Shown: piece by piece, positions 9,690 to 21,708 of the stretch | Layout: each line of letters begins with the position of its first letter | How positions within the stretch are numbered: the stretch's first letter is position 1 | Origin: Phragmites australis | Taxonomy: Eukaryota > Streptophyta > Magnoliopsida > Poales > Poaceae | Direction: 5' to 3' | Length of the DNA: 64,000 nucleotides | Assembly: GCF_958298935.1 (NCBI RefSeq) | Contig: NC_084936.1 | Location: 7,633,501-7,697,500 of the forward strand | Notes under the pieces: model-generated | What the model saw: the letters and a program-made list of their open reading frames with translations, nothing else | The model's database searches: none | What the model was told of the DNA's origin: nothing | Made by a program: the position numbers and the translations under genes

Positions 9690-11848
9690 TACAGCCATTT
9701 TCAAGCTCCTGCGTCAACACTCGTTGTTCCTCAAGCGCTCCAAGTGCATGTTCGCTACTTCATCCGTCGCTTACTTGGGCCACATCATCTCGCCGGACAG
9801 GGTGCCATGGATGGCAAAAAGGTGCATGTGGTGGTAGACTGGCTACGCGGGGCCTGGGAGGCTTCCTGGGCCTCGCAGGATACTATCGCAAGCTTATACA
9901 AGACTTCGGCATCTTCGCAGCACCACTGACGAAGCTCCTCAAAAAGGAGGCGTTTCAGTGGTCATTAGAGGCGGACTTGGCATTTCAGTCTCTTAAGACA
10001 ACCTTCTCCGGTGTGCCCGTTTTGCAGTTGCCCGACTTTGACAAGCTCTTCATCATCGATTGCGATGCCTCGGGTACTGGCTTCGGCGCAGTGCTACACC
10101 AGGGTGCCGGCACCCTGGCTTTCTGCAGCCAACCGTTCACTGCTCGCCACATCAAGCTAGCAGCATATGACCACGAACTGATCGGCCTGGTGCAAGCAAT
10201 TCCTCATTGGCAGCCTAATTTATGGGGGCGCAAGCTTTGTGTCCGCACGGATCATTATAGCCTCAAGTTTATGTTGGACCAACGCATGTCTACTATTCCG
10301 TAGCACCAGTGGATCAGCAAGTTGTTCGGGTTCGACTTCACTGTGGAGTTTCGACCAGGTCGCCTCAACACAGTGGTCGATGCTCTCTCCCGCCGCAAGG
10401 CCGACCAAGGGGCGCTCTTAGCCATCTCGGGACCCATGTTTCAAGTTTTCAAGGATATTCGCCATGACGTGGAGGTCAACGCAGAGATGGTGACTACGTG
10501 CGACAAGATTATAGCTGGCTAATTGGGTGCATCGTGGCAGTTCGCCGACGGGCTAATCATGTATGGCCGCCGTGTGTTCCTCCCCACATCGTCCAATTTG
10601 TTGCCGGCACTTCTGCAAGTTGCACCGGCCATCAGGGTATTCAGAAGAAGCTACATCGTTTGCGGGCTGTTTCTACGTTCCGCATGACCGGCAGCTCATC
10701 CACGACTTCATCCGAGCGTGCGTGGTCTACCAGCGCAACAAGACAGAGACGCTACACCTAGCCAGCCTGCTACAGCCCCTGGCAGTTCTATCAAACATAC
10801 AAGCAGACATCTCCATAGATTTCGTGGAAGGACTGCCCAAGGTGCACGCCAAGTCTATCATCCTCACCGTCGTCGACCGCTTCTCCAAGTACACCCACTT
10901 CATCACGCTTGGTCATCCTTACAGCTGCATCAGTTGTGCGCGCTTTCTTCGACGGCATTGTGTGCCTTCATGGGTTTCCGACATCTGTTGTGAGTGATCG
11001 TGACCGGGTATTTACAAGTGAAGGACCTATTCAAGATGGCGGGTGTGAGTCTCCACATGAGCACGACGCTCCACCTGCAGCCTGATGGGCAGACGAAGGC
11101 TGTCAATAAGGTCATCACCATGTACTTGTAGTGCATCACTAGTGATCGGCCTCACGCATTGTTGGAGTGGCTTCCTTGGACCGAGTATTGCTACAACACG
11201 TCATATCACTTAGCTCTGCGCACATCACCGTTTCACGTGGTCTATGGCAGGGACCCGCCAACACTTCTTCCATGGACGCAAGGAGCAGCACGGGTAGCGG
11301 TCGTCGATGACATGATCCGCGAACGTGACGAGTTCTTGGTGGTAGTTCGAGAACGTCTTCTTAAGGCTTAGCAGTACAGCAAGAAGTACTATGACGCTCA
11401 GCATCGCAAGATGCTATTTGAGGTGGGCAACTGGGTCTAGCTTCATCTTCTCCATCGTCAAGTGCAATCCCTATCCACATACCCATCAGCAAGCTCGATC
11501 CTCGCTTCGTCGGGCTGTTCCAGGTGACTGCGAGAGTGGGTTCAGTGGCCTATTGCCTCCATCTCCAAGAAGACGCCCGCCTGCTTGACGTGTTCCATGT
11601 GGGCCTCCTCAAACGCTATCATGGCACGCCTCCAACCATGACTCCAGCGCTGTCACCCATGGATGATGGACGTTTTGTCCCAGTTCTGGCCCAGGTGCTT
11701 CGCCAAAGCCTCCGGCGTGGTGTCTGGCACGACCTGGTCCGTTGGGAAGGAATGGACGTTACGAAAGCTACTTGGGAGCCAGTGGAAGACTTCAAGAAGG
11801 TCTACCTAGCGTTTTAGCTCGAGGACAAGCTGTTTGCCAAGGGGAGAG
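9690..11848 (+). pseudogene. Decayed Ty3/gypsy chromovirus pol (RT end, RNase H, integrase, chromodomain)
   Basis: Domains appear in order but in changing frames. The RT thumb is at about 9750-9960 (YLGHIIS, FLGLAGYYRKLIQDFGIFAA). RNase H is at about 9990-10400 (FIIDCDASGTGFGAVLHQ, AYDHELIGLVQAIPHW, LCVRTDHYSLKFMLDQ). The integrase zinc-finger and core regions lie at about 10600-11370 (DISIDFVEGLPK, TVVDRFSKYTHF, TSPFHVVYGRDPPTLLPW). A chromodomain is at about 11590-11815 (FHVGLLKRYHG, WEGMDVTKATWEPVEDF). The purine tract ccaaggggagag at 11837-11848 precedes the 3' LTR. Gag, protease and most of RT are missing. Many stops and frameshifts make it non-autonomous. Confidence 0.9.
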
Positions 11849-12255
11849 TGATGTTATGACCGGCAAATACTACAGCCGACGCAACAAAAGTGGCTAGCTA
11901 GCGCAGCAAGGTAAACCGAGGAAGATTAGAGATAGAGTCCGATCAGTTTGAGTAATATGAGTCAGTTTCAGCTTAGGAGATTTGGGTCAATTCGGTTAGG
12001 AGATAAGATAGGATTAGTTGGTTTGAATCAAGAAAGAATTAGAGATAAGAATTAAGAGATAGAGTTAGGTTTGAATTAGAGATTAAGTGGTTTGAAGGAG
12101 AGTCCTTGTAGGCCGGTTGGGATCCTCCTAGAAATAAGCAATCAATTATCCTTCTGTTGCTGTCTACCTCCTGCCATCCCTGCTCCTCTATCCCCGCCCT
12201 CTGCCCAGGTTCTACCATGATCACCAGGAGGGTGATCACGGCGCCAACAAGCCAT
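11849..12255 (+). mobile_element. 3' LTR of the chromovirus fragment (right border approximate)
   Basis: It begins TGATGTTATGACCGG directly after the polypurine tract. It contains an A/G-rich body and a hairpin near 12216-12241 (tgatcacc...gggtgatca). I could not place the 3' terminus with a duplicated target site, so the end coordinate is an estimate. Confidence 0.55.
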
Positions 12256-13265
12256 AGGTTCAAGCCGAAACCCAGAACTCAACATACCTACAATCTGCGA
12301 AGTCTAGGCCTTACCACATGATTATCTAGAACTCCAACACCTATTTTGGTTGTATGATGTCACATTGTACTGCTTTGGATAAAAAACCTTGGTGCAATCT
12401 CAAATGATACTGTCAGTCCACCATACTGCTAGTCCAGTTTGCAGACTAGCAATCACCAATCAAATGCCTGTAAATCAATGTTCAAGGTTTAAGCTTACCT
12501 AGTGCAACTGCTTGGTAAAACGTCTCAAGTTGTCACAATTTTTTTTAAAAAAAATAGTTTGGTGTACATGACCCACGTTACTTAAATATTTCACTAACCG
12601 TCTCCAGTTTTTTAATATAAGTGTATAAAAAACAATGCTGAAACACATGTATTTAAGCTTTGTTTTACTTCATCAGATAAATAGCATAAGTATTTATTGA
12701 AGAATAATATTAGGATAAGCATTCATTTTCATCTAAAAGCATCATCAGTATACTATGTGTTTCTTGCTAAGAAAACATTGTGTAGGCATCAGAACATGTT
12801 CACAGCTGCACTTCAAAAACTGACATGCAGCATATTTTATTATTTTAACAATAACATAAGAAACTTAGGAATTACGAAAACTCCTTACTCCAAAGAAACA
12901 AACGAACGAATCCATTTGTGATTTTGTTACTGGAGGAAGGAGCAACTATTGCTGCTCAGTATTAGCGGTAAAGAAGCAACTAAAACACTGTGAATATTGG
13001 TACTTTTTTATGTCATGTCACCTAATGGTGTTGGCAGTTTTGCTTGCGTGATTTTCGGTGATTACAGGCCCCGGTACCTCACGCTTCTCAGGATAATGAG
13101 GTCCTGATGATTCTCGATTCGGTGAGCAGATAATGAATAGCAAAATGTCAAGTTGCCTTATGTAAACAGACCAGCATCAGAAACTTCACCGTCCAGCTCA
13201 AAAGAAAGATACATGAGCTAAATGAGAGGTCTCCAAGGTTTTCAGTTTTCACCAAGGGGAAAGTT
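12256..13265. other. Intergenic, no feature recognised
   Basis: Moderately AT-rich sequence. Open frames are shorter than 80 codons and carry no family motif. I see no tRNA or clear transposon termini. Confidence 0.4.
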
Positions 13266-13683
13266 TCAAGGTCGGATTGTTTACCTGCAAAACCAGCAAC
13301 CAGCTGGGCGCAGGCCGCAATGAGCCAATGACAAAACCCCGGATGCCGCTGGGCCCTATCGCGCTGGCCCCATTGCCGTCATATCCACCGCCGGTGCATC
13401 CCCGCTCCGTGCTTGCTCCAGGCGAGCAAATTTGATGGCCGGATCCGCACCGGCGACGATGGAGCCGCCGCTTCCGCGCTTCTAGGCGCTTCTAGCTGGG
13501 CCCCGCAGGCAAGGCAAAGTCCTCGACTCCAGCAGCCGCTACGTCTTGCGCGCTGCTAGAGACGATCCGTAGCTTCTTCCTCCTCCCGGACGCGTCCGGC
13601 GGAGCGCAATGAGGAGGACGACGGGGAAGGGGGAAAGAGAGCATGCCCATCAGTACGGTACTCTCAGCTAAAGGAGCAGCCAA
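13266..13683 (-). pseudogene. Orphan first-exon-like segment resembling a plastid transit peptide
   Basis: A minus-strand frame starts MAAPLAESTVLMGMLSFPL and continues with an Arg/Ser/Ala-rich stretch (RRPPHCAPPDASGRRKKLRI, then VSSSAQDVAAAGVEDFALPA). Composition is like a chloroplast-targeting sequence followed by a mature start. It stops at 13492. Further downstream a GC-rich stretch ends in a good splice donor (TTTTGCAG|GTAAAC near 13285). No downstream exons are recognisable. The Mutator-type MITE at 13700 has its target duplication just 8 bases upstream of the frame. This may be a relic of a gene cut off from its 3' part, or an unrelated GC-rich frame. Confidence 0.28.
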
Positions 13684-13699
13684 CGTCTTTTTAAAAGGG

Positions 13700-14436
13700 G
13701 AGAAATTGAAATTCTATGTAACTACCGATTCTACAATTCACTATCGAATAAATTCTATTTATTTCTACATCATCGAATAAATATTTCGGTTTTTACATGC
13801 CATCAGCTTCCCATATACCTCCGATGTACTGTTCATGAACAGTACCGAGAGTAAAAAGAGTAAAAAAAGTCAAAAAAAAAATATGTCGATTTTTTGCACG
13901 CTCTATAATTCATAATCAACCCATTTTAACTGTATTCACTAAAAAATACTGTGTAAAATTCAAACTAAAATTTCTCAAAATTTGCCACTTTTGTAATACT
14001 GTGCATTACAAAAGAACTCACTTTTTCACCGCGGGAGATAATTTTAGAAATTATACATCACATTATAGGAATATTAGTAAATTTTCTCAGGTTTTTTGTA
14101 AATTTTTATGAGGCTTAAAAATTACAAGAAGTTACAAAAGTAGTACATTTTAAAGAATTTTAGTTTAAATTCTACATAATATTTTTAGGTGAATACAGTT
14201 AAAACGGGTTGATTATGAATTATAGAGCGTGCACAAAAATCGACATATTTTTGTGACTTTTTTTATTCTCGGCTACTGTTTATAATGAGCTGAACAGTAC
14301 AGCGGAGGATAGTATCGGAAACCGATGGTATATAAGGAACTGAAATATTTATTCAATGGTATAGAAGTAAACAGAATTTATTCGTTAGTGAATTGTAGAA
14401 TTGGTAGTTATTCGATGGTAAATCGTAGAATTTCTC
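13700..14436. mobile_element. Mutator-type MITE with long inverted repeats, copy 1
   Basis: The element is 737 bp and begins and ends with GAGAAATT-type termini. It is flanked by a perfect 9-bp duplication, ttaaaaggg (13691-13699 and 14437-14445). Nine bases is the signature of the Mutator superfamily. Each half is largely the reverse complement of the other over about 300 bp (for example atcgaataaat, ctgttcatgaacagt, ctctataattcataatcaac). It has no coding capacity. A second copy lies at 23126-23858. Confidence 0.9.
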
Positions 14437-14445
14437 TTAAAAGGG

Positions 14446-15388
14446 GAGGTTGAAAAGCATTTGCAGCTGAGGGTTTTTTCCATTGGCAAAATTGCTCTTG
14501 CACCACTCTTTTTTCAACCGGTTTTGTAAACATGCCACTGGAATTGACGGGTTTTTAAAAGACGCTGCATAGTTATAGGTCTTAGTTTTACCTAGCACTA
14601 TATTATTAAATTTAGTATGAACAATTTAGATTGGACTTATCATGTCAAATTGTTAATCTCACGGCTCGTCGTTAAGAGCATCATGTTCCACCCCTTCTCC
14701 TTCATCTCGAGCGATCCTGATCTCTCCCTCTCCTATCTCTCTGCTCGGACACCTAGACCAAATTGCTCGACACTCACTCGTGATCCAACTAATATAATTA
14801 TTTTGGTTACAATTTCATGCTTATAATTTTTATGGACTTTTATATTTCGCCGACACCGTTGATTGTCTGACCTACCTCTCCCATAACCTACAACGCGGCC
14901 TCAGACGCTTCAACGCTTCACTATTGGTCATGGCAAGATTCTCTTAAGAACTGATACAGGTTCACTATTAAATTCTAAACAAGTATTAGGACTAGAGCTT
15001 ATTGTAGCATACATTTTCGTCCGCAACAAAAAGAAGGACGAAGGTAAAGCAACAACACAACTAGTCTAGGAGAGAGTGACCTCTTTGCTCCCCGTGTATG
15101 GCATGGGGAACTTAGGCATGTTCCCGTATCAAAGACGGTCTGAGAGTCGTCAATGATGGAGCATTAAGTATACTACTGGTAAATATAAGGTTTTATAGTT
15201 TCCCTCTTTGGATCACCACCAGAAATTTACATGTCAGCTAGACAAGTTGCAAGGCATGACGCTTGAAGTTGCATGGATGAAACATTTGGCTTGAGAAACG
15301 AAATAATTCACTCTTCATTCTTTTATTATAGTCACAACTAAGGTTTGAATATCCTCACCACATCATCGTTGACCTTCACATAGGTTTA
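14446..15388. other. Intergenic, no feature recognised
   Basis: No conserved frames or transposon termini visible. The longest frame (14617-14826) has no recognisable motif. Confidence 0.4.
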
Positions 15389-15926
15389 TTTCACTACACG
15401 AAAAACAGAGAAATAAGACATAAAATTAGTGACATATCATAACATGACCCATCGCTTATGATAATATTGACGGATCATTCTAGGCCAGTCATAGGTGACA
15501 GGTCACGGTTATGACCTGTCACTTATGATGACTCATCAGTGACGGATCATCCTAGCTAGTCATTAGTGACGGATCAAGTTGTAACCTATTACTAATTATC
15601 AACTCATCAATGACGAGTCATCCTAGATCAGTTATTAGTGACGGGTCACAACTTGACTACTTTGTTTTTTTAGACAATAGAATAAAAGCTATCTCGGTCT
15701 CTGCCTTTGTAGAAGAACCAACCCGTCACCTATTATAGAGTTACAATTAACATCATACAAACTCATAACTGGAATAACCAAATGATAAAATGCCAGTTGT
15801 CAGGACCGTGATCTTGAGTTCCCCTGTGTCTCCTGTATTAGTCTCTGTATCAAGTAGCTGATACGCACAGAATTCAATAGAATGAATCAAATGCATACTT
15901 TGAATAAAATAATGTAAAATAATTAC

Positions 15927-16115
15927 CTGAAAGACGCAAAATATGATCTTGTGGATAAGGATCCACAGCTGACCAGCCAAGCAAAAGAGCCTATAGCACA
16001 GCGGAGCAAAACGAACGATGCAACCCAATGCCACAGGCAACTTAGGTGCGGACTCGACCTTAGACTTCTTCTCTTTAACTTCATCTGGATTGAGTTTGAT
16101 CTCCATCACAATAAT
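15927..16115 (-). other. Exon-like 63-codon open frame inside the CACTA element
   Basis: On the minus strand this block is preceded by a good acceptor (gttactttcag at the 16116 side) and followed by a good donor (TTTCAG|GTAATT at 15926). It is exactly 189 nt and open throughout, with pieces VMEIKLNPDEVKEKKSKVES and PKLPVALGCIVRFAPLCYRL. The first half is charged and the second strongly hydrophobic, like a membrane segment. I do not recognise the family. It could be a captured host-gene exon, part of a CACTA accessory gene, or chance. Confidence 0.35.
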
Positions 16116-16300
16116 CTGAAAGTAACAAGACTAAGTACGGAAGATACTCAACAAGTTCTATACTACTTCAAGGGGTTGATAGATGCATAATAGGTATTTC
16201 AGAGATAAGGCTTTACGGTATAGTTTTAAACGTAAAGCAGGTTTTATGCAGGTATCCAGTTATATTCTCTATTGTTACTCTTTTGAAATCATTGTAGCAT

Positions 16301-16568
16301 GGTGACAAAGCTTTTAAAACAGTTTAAAACAAGGTAACCTGGTAACAAAGCTTTTGAAACAGTTTAAAACAAGGTAACCTAGTAACAAAGCTTTTAAAAC
16401 AGTTTAAAACAAGGTAACCTGGTAAACAAAGCTTTTGAAACAGTTTAAAACAAGGTAACCTGATAAACAAAGCTTTTGAAACAGTTTAAAACAAGGTAAC
16501 CTGGTAACAAAGTTTTTGAAACAGTTTAAAACAAGGTAACCTGGTAACAAAGCTTTTGAAACAGCTTT
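16301..16568. repeat. 40-bp tandem repeat, about 6.7 units
   Basis: Units start near 16301, 16341, 16381, 16421, 16462, 16503 and 16543. Each reads close to ggtaacaaagcttttgaaac followed by agtttaaaacaaggtaacct. Units differ at only one to three bases, so the expansion is recent relative to the host LTR. It lies at the outer (3') end of the SIRE-type LTR. Confidence 0.92.
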
Positions 16569-17389
16569 AAATCCAGAAAACAATAACAAGTTATATTTTG
16601 GAGTTTTCGGTCCTGAGAGGGGTTACACCACACTCCGTAGTCCCTTTTATCACATCTGATGTACCTCTAATACCACATAGATCCTGACGGATTGAGCTAG
16701 CAACCTCATTATATGGACAAGGATTGCAAGTAAGTAAATACGAAAACGTAAATAAGATGGAGATAGCAAACTCAGCACAAGGATTTTTTTCCCATGATAT
16801 CGATGGTATGAATGCCATCCTTAGTTCATGTTGAAGCTCCATAAAAGATATACTCCCAGTCGATATCCAGTCACGGCCTTTGAGTCACCATGTCACAAAG
16901 ACAAGGTCTCCACCCAGATGAGCCACCAAGCCACCAAGGCAAGGTCTCACCACTAATCTCTCTTCTGGTTCCTCACCGTCAAGATCACTTTGGAGCTTGC
17001 GCCATAAAGGCAAGGGTCTCCGCGTCCCCGCACAATCGTCTTGCCGCCGCTCCACACCAAGTCGGAGGGTCAACAAGCTTGCCGGTGAGTCACCAAGACT
17101 CTAAGGTGTCGGCGTACCAAGAGGTACACTGTTGGATCACTTCTTGATCCACTCTCTAGGCAACAATCACCTAGCAACTCACTTTCTAGGCCTATAAGCA
17201 CTAATCACTCACTAATCTTGTGTTTAATCGCCTTAGATGATCACTTTAAGCACTTTGGTGGCTTGGATATCTTCTCATATGTATATGAACTTCTCTGGAC
17301 TCCAGCACACTCAAAAGACTTAGTGAAGGGGTATTTATAGCCTCAAACTCGCGCACTAGCCGTTAACCCAACGCCTCTAAAAAGCTGAT

Positions 17390-18030
17390 AACATCGGATG
17401 ATCCGGTGAGAACAGTAGTACTAACACCAGATCATCCGGTGAGTATACTTTCACAAACTAGCCGTTGGAACTCCACTCAAATCTCCGTGAACACTGTATA
17501 CTCCGGTGTATACTGCAACATCATCCGGACCTTCCGGTGAATATACCTTAACGATCCGAGCCAACTTCTTCTCTGTGTAAATTGCCCCGGTGTATTCCCG
17601 GTGCACATCACTTCATCACCGGACCATCCGGTGAGTTATCCTTAGCCAGCCAAGTCAATGCAACCCTCTCTAGAAAATATGCTCTGGTGTACACATCTTC
17701 AGAGCACCGGACCTTCCGGTGAGGTCACTGCATTCTCCCCTTTGTCAACAATGCTCTGGTGCTTTCCTCCGGTGTGTTCGAATAAATCACCGGACTATCC
17801 AGTGGGGTCTTCTGTTTCTTCTTCGTATTTGCATTGTTCATTATCCGGTGTGTGCACTTCCGTAGCACCGGATCATCCGGCGTAACACTTGTGTCCATTT
17901 TTCCCATGTGTCACTAAGAAATACTCCGGTATTTAGCAAACACTTGGCACTGGACTTTCCGGTGAGGTCAAATGCCTCTGGACACAATGCTTTGGTGTGT
18001 TCAACTATGTGAACACCAGACCATCCGGTG
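17390..18030. repeat. Dispersed CCGGTG-core repeats within the LTR
   Basis: About fifteen to twenty copies of short motifs such as accggatcatccggtg, ccggaccttccggtga and atactccggtgt recur every 20-60 bp. Many are self-complementary (CCGGAYNNTCCGG), so they are CpG-rich small palindromes in otherwise average sequence. Confidence 0.75.
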
Positions 18031-18419
18031 TACTCATTTTTGTTGGGACTTTTTTCAATTCAACCAAACGTTGTCCCGGCTTCAATGACTTCTTCATATA
18101 TTGCATCCATGAGACCTACTAACATATATTTTTGACAAACATGTTAGTCTCATTGACTATATTGTCATTAATCACCAAAATCACAATCATGGTCTAATAT
18201 GGCCATTTTCGCTACAATCTCCCCATTTTTGGTTATTGATGACAACAGGTAAATCCTCTGGTGATATGTATTCTGGATGATGATATTCAAGGCATGGCAT
18301 GTGTTGATAGGAATAACTATTACAAGCAGTTTGCAAAAACACAATACATAGTACATGTGATAATAAATCAAGTTTTTAGTTGATCATGTAGATTATCTGA
18401 AAACATGGGTTTAATATGA

Positions 18420-21400
18420 TCAAAGAAATAGGACTTGCCTTCCCGAAGGTCAATTCACGATTGGTTTTGTCGTTTGAGTCTCCCGAGTTCTTGATCATTG
18501 GGCCTCGCCTAGATCCTTGACTCATGTTCTTGCTTAGATCCTTAACTTCGAGCCTACGTAGACTAATGACAAAAAGCGCACAACGACTAAGCAAATGAGC
18601 ATCAGAACAAAACCAAAGGAAACACCAAAACGTAAGAAGAATAATAGAGAGAACGGCGAAGCTAACCTAGCGGAAAGACAACGGTAACACTTAGCTAAGC
18701 GAACTGATACACAGAGTCTGACAAGATTATTTAGTGAAGCTAGGTTATGTTGTTAACTTAGTTATTTCATTAACTAAAGAGAAAGGCTAAACAAGTTATT
18801 AACAACAAGGTGCATGTTTATTAGCCTAACTGCTGGAAGCGCCCGTTAGCGTTTCGACATGTAGGTGAGTGCACGTGTATCGATACATAAACGTGTGTGT
18901 GATACTTACGTCTATATGTATATGAGTATGTATACATATATACGTAAGTATAACTCTAGGTGATTAAAACTATTAGTGTTGAAGTGTCGGATTAAACATT
19001 CTAATCTATAGCACCATTCTAATGTTATCTGGTATTTATTCCTAATTACCTAGTATTATTTAATTGGCACTCTAATTAAGCTATATGTTATTGCTATGGT
19101 AAAAGCATGCATGTAATTAATTTAACTAGGTTAAATTACTGCACTAATCTAATTAATAATTATCGACAGGATATTCAATTAATTAATTACTAACGTTAAA
19201 TTATTCTATTATATTCTACACTGGTTAATCTTATTACATTAATTAAACTAAGATTAATCTATAACCTATAGCATGAAATAACAATCTATTTCTAAATATT
19301 TAATTAAAAGATTAATTCCTTAGTTATTCTAACTCTAGAAATATTCTTTAATTAGCATAAAGATTAAACCTACATTTAGGCTAGATTAACATAAGCGACT
19401 AACTATGATTATAACCTGAACATGGTTATAGAATTATCTAAACTCAACTTTAATTAATAAAGACGAAACTAGTTCTAGTTAAATGTCACGACATGAAAGC
19501 ATAGTTCCAAAAATTATAAGAATTTGCTGAGAGATAGATTATGATTTTAGAGGAATATCGGTGAAAGAATCACCGAAATTGGAGTTAAAACGGAGGAGTT
19601 ATGGCTATCGAAAGATTTGCCGAAAATTGAATTTCTGGAAAAAGAAAATATGCACTATGCTGTGAACTCAGTTTACGGGTCTGTGAACCGGAAGGAAGCT
19701 CGTGAATGCAGTGCACGGTGGACCAAACTCGTGGGCTGGTGGTGGGCACGGCTCATGGGTGTGGACCGGTGGGGAGTTTGACTGGTCGGTCCACCATGGA
19801 CCGATGGCCATGGATTGGTGGGGCCCATGTGTAGGAGATAAGGGAGGGGGCCGGCTGTTCCACGGGCGGCTCACAGGGAACAGAGAGAGGTGGAGGGAGA
19901 GAGGCGGCGTCAGGATGGAGGCGCGCTGGAGAGAGAGGGAGGGAGCGGCTAGAGAGGGGTAGAGGATGGGCCCGCTGGTGGTTTACGCACGCTTGGAGCT
20001 TGCCGGCGACGCGGATGTGAACAGACGAGAGGGAAGGCGAGGTTGGCGGCGGTGAGGAGGACCGGTCAGAGGGAGATCGGTGGAGGAAGGTGGCCGGAGG
20101 GGCCAGCAGCGACGCACACGTGGAGTTGGCCGGCGGCGAGCACGACCGAGCGACGTGTGGCGTGAGCCGATGGCGCAGACGGCGCGGGTCAGGGAGAGCT
20201 CACCGCCCAGGGAGGAAGGAGGTCGGCAGGACGTGCGGGACGGTGTGGCGGCGCGGCTCGTGGGCGAGCGGTGGTGCGCGAGATGGTGGAGTTAGCCGGT
20301 GGTGTGGCTAGCGGCGCGAAGCGGAACGACGCGTGCAGGCTAGCATGGCCTTGGCCGAGCAGTGGCAGCATGAGGGAAGGCACGACGGCAAGAAATAGAG
20401 ACGAAGAAGGGAGCAAGGGGAGTGGGGTGCTCACTGTGGTGGACGACGACGGGCAGAGCAGCTGCATGATGATGCGACCGAGCGATGATGTGGGCACGGC
20501 GCCACGACGATGGGCGCGGCAAGGCTCGCCATACAGGATGACAACGCGCACGAAAGCCACAGCATGGCAACACACACACGATGGCTGCACAGTACGGCAG
20601 GCTGGTCTGAGCACAGATCGATGATGATGCAGACCGGGCGGTGGAGCGCACGAGTGGAAGTGCTGGTGGCTGCTTGTGTGTTTGTAGGGGTGCAAAGAGG
20701 AGTAGAGGGCGGCGTTGTTGTTGCTGCTGCTATGCTATGCATGTGTGCTCTATGTGTATGCATGTGTATGTATGGTGTGCGGCATGGGGAAGTTTGCATG
20801 CGAAGGAAAGGAAGGAGAAGAGCAAATGACTTTTACCTCCTGATGAAAAGATCAGCGAGGGAGAGAGAGGAAGGCAAAATGGCTTTGGCTGCTCCGGTGA
20901 AGATCAGAGAGATGACAGAGAACAGTGAGATGAGAGAGTGAGATATTTATGTAACAAACCAACTTAATGTATTTAAATTGTAAATGGAATGTGTGATAAT
21001 TCGAATAAAGGTATTTGAATTTTAATTAGATTGTATGATGATTCGATGAATGACTTGAAATTGTAATTGGATTTGGAATATTTCAAATAAATATATTTGA
21101 ATTAGAAATTGGATGTACGATGATTTGAATTATGAGATCTGAATTTAGAACTTGATTCGAATCGATTTGAATTTAATTTATGAAGCAATTGAATTGGGAA
21201 GGTATTTGAAATCGGAGATTGATTCGAAAAGAATATTTGGAGTTGGATTCAAAACAAATGAATTCAATTGGATCTGCAGATGAAAGAATCTAAGAATTAG
21301 GTTTGAATTTGAGAGATGTTCAAATTCGAGTCGGTCAAAGTTAAATGGAAGTAATTCAATTGAATAATTGAATTATATATTTAAGCTGGATTGGAAGATT

Positions 21401-21708
21401 GATTTTCATGAATTGATTTGGAAAACCGAAAGGAACTAAAACAGATTCGAATTTCGAATCGCCGCACAAGAACCATAAGAACAATTAAACCAAAATGCAT
21501 ATGATCAATTTATTACAATGATTAATTTAGAAATTAATCTAGTGATCTATGGAATACTTAGCCAAAATAATATATTTGAATACATACATACAAGTGTATA
21601 CATATTCAAATATATATTTTCTCGATTTTATATTAATTTAATAATTAGATTTTTTAATTTAGAGTGAATTTACTATTTTTCTAAAATAGTAAAACTCAAG
21701 GTGTTACA
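18420..21708 (-). mobile_element. Very long LTR of a Ty3/gypsy (TGTAACACC-type) element, left border uncertain
   Basis: On the minus strand this begins TGTAACACCTTGAGTTT at 21708, the standard start of large Tat-like grass LTRs. It has the characteristic internal order: AT-rich tttgaatt-rich stretch (20950-21480), GC-rich gagagaggg-type block (19680-20930), then a mixed block with ccgaaattggagttaaaacg near 19575. The many frames at 19700-20830 on both strands are composition artefacts without domain motifs. I could not find the left terminus or a duplication of ccagt (21709-21713). Confidence 0.5.

Larger units (their letters stand above)
16293..18216 (-). mobile_element. SIRE/Maximus-type Ty1/copia LTR, about 1.9 kb, with adjoining polypurine tract
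   Basis: On the minus strand the LTR begins TGTAGCGAAAATGG right after the polypurine-like tract AAAAATGGGGAGAT (18217-18230), a layout typical of SIRE/Maximus copia elements. The distal half has the familiar run of phrases near 17100-16850 (gcctttatggcgcaagctcc, gactgggagtatat) leading to CTCTCAGG near 16615. Because the tract is on the right, this is the 3' LTR of a minus-strand element and its left end (TGTAGCATGG at 16293) is the outer border. No copia polyprotein is recognisable to the right, so the element is truncated or replaced. Confidence 0.68.

Noticed and set aside
12160..12260. Hairpin tgatcacc/gggtgatca as a regulatory stem
   Set aside because: It lies in a decayed LTR with no sign of conservation visible here.
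16301..16568. Regular repeats as a possible CRISPR array
   Set aside because: Units are directly contiguous without unique spacers, in plant nuclear DNA within an LTR.
19702..20941. Many overlapping 60-170-codon frames on both strands
   Set aside because: They fall in the GC-rich block of a long LTR, are Arg/Gly/Ala or His/Pro-rich, and show no domain or splice structure.
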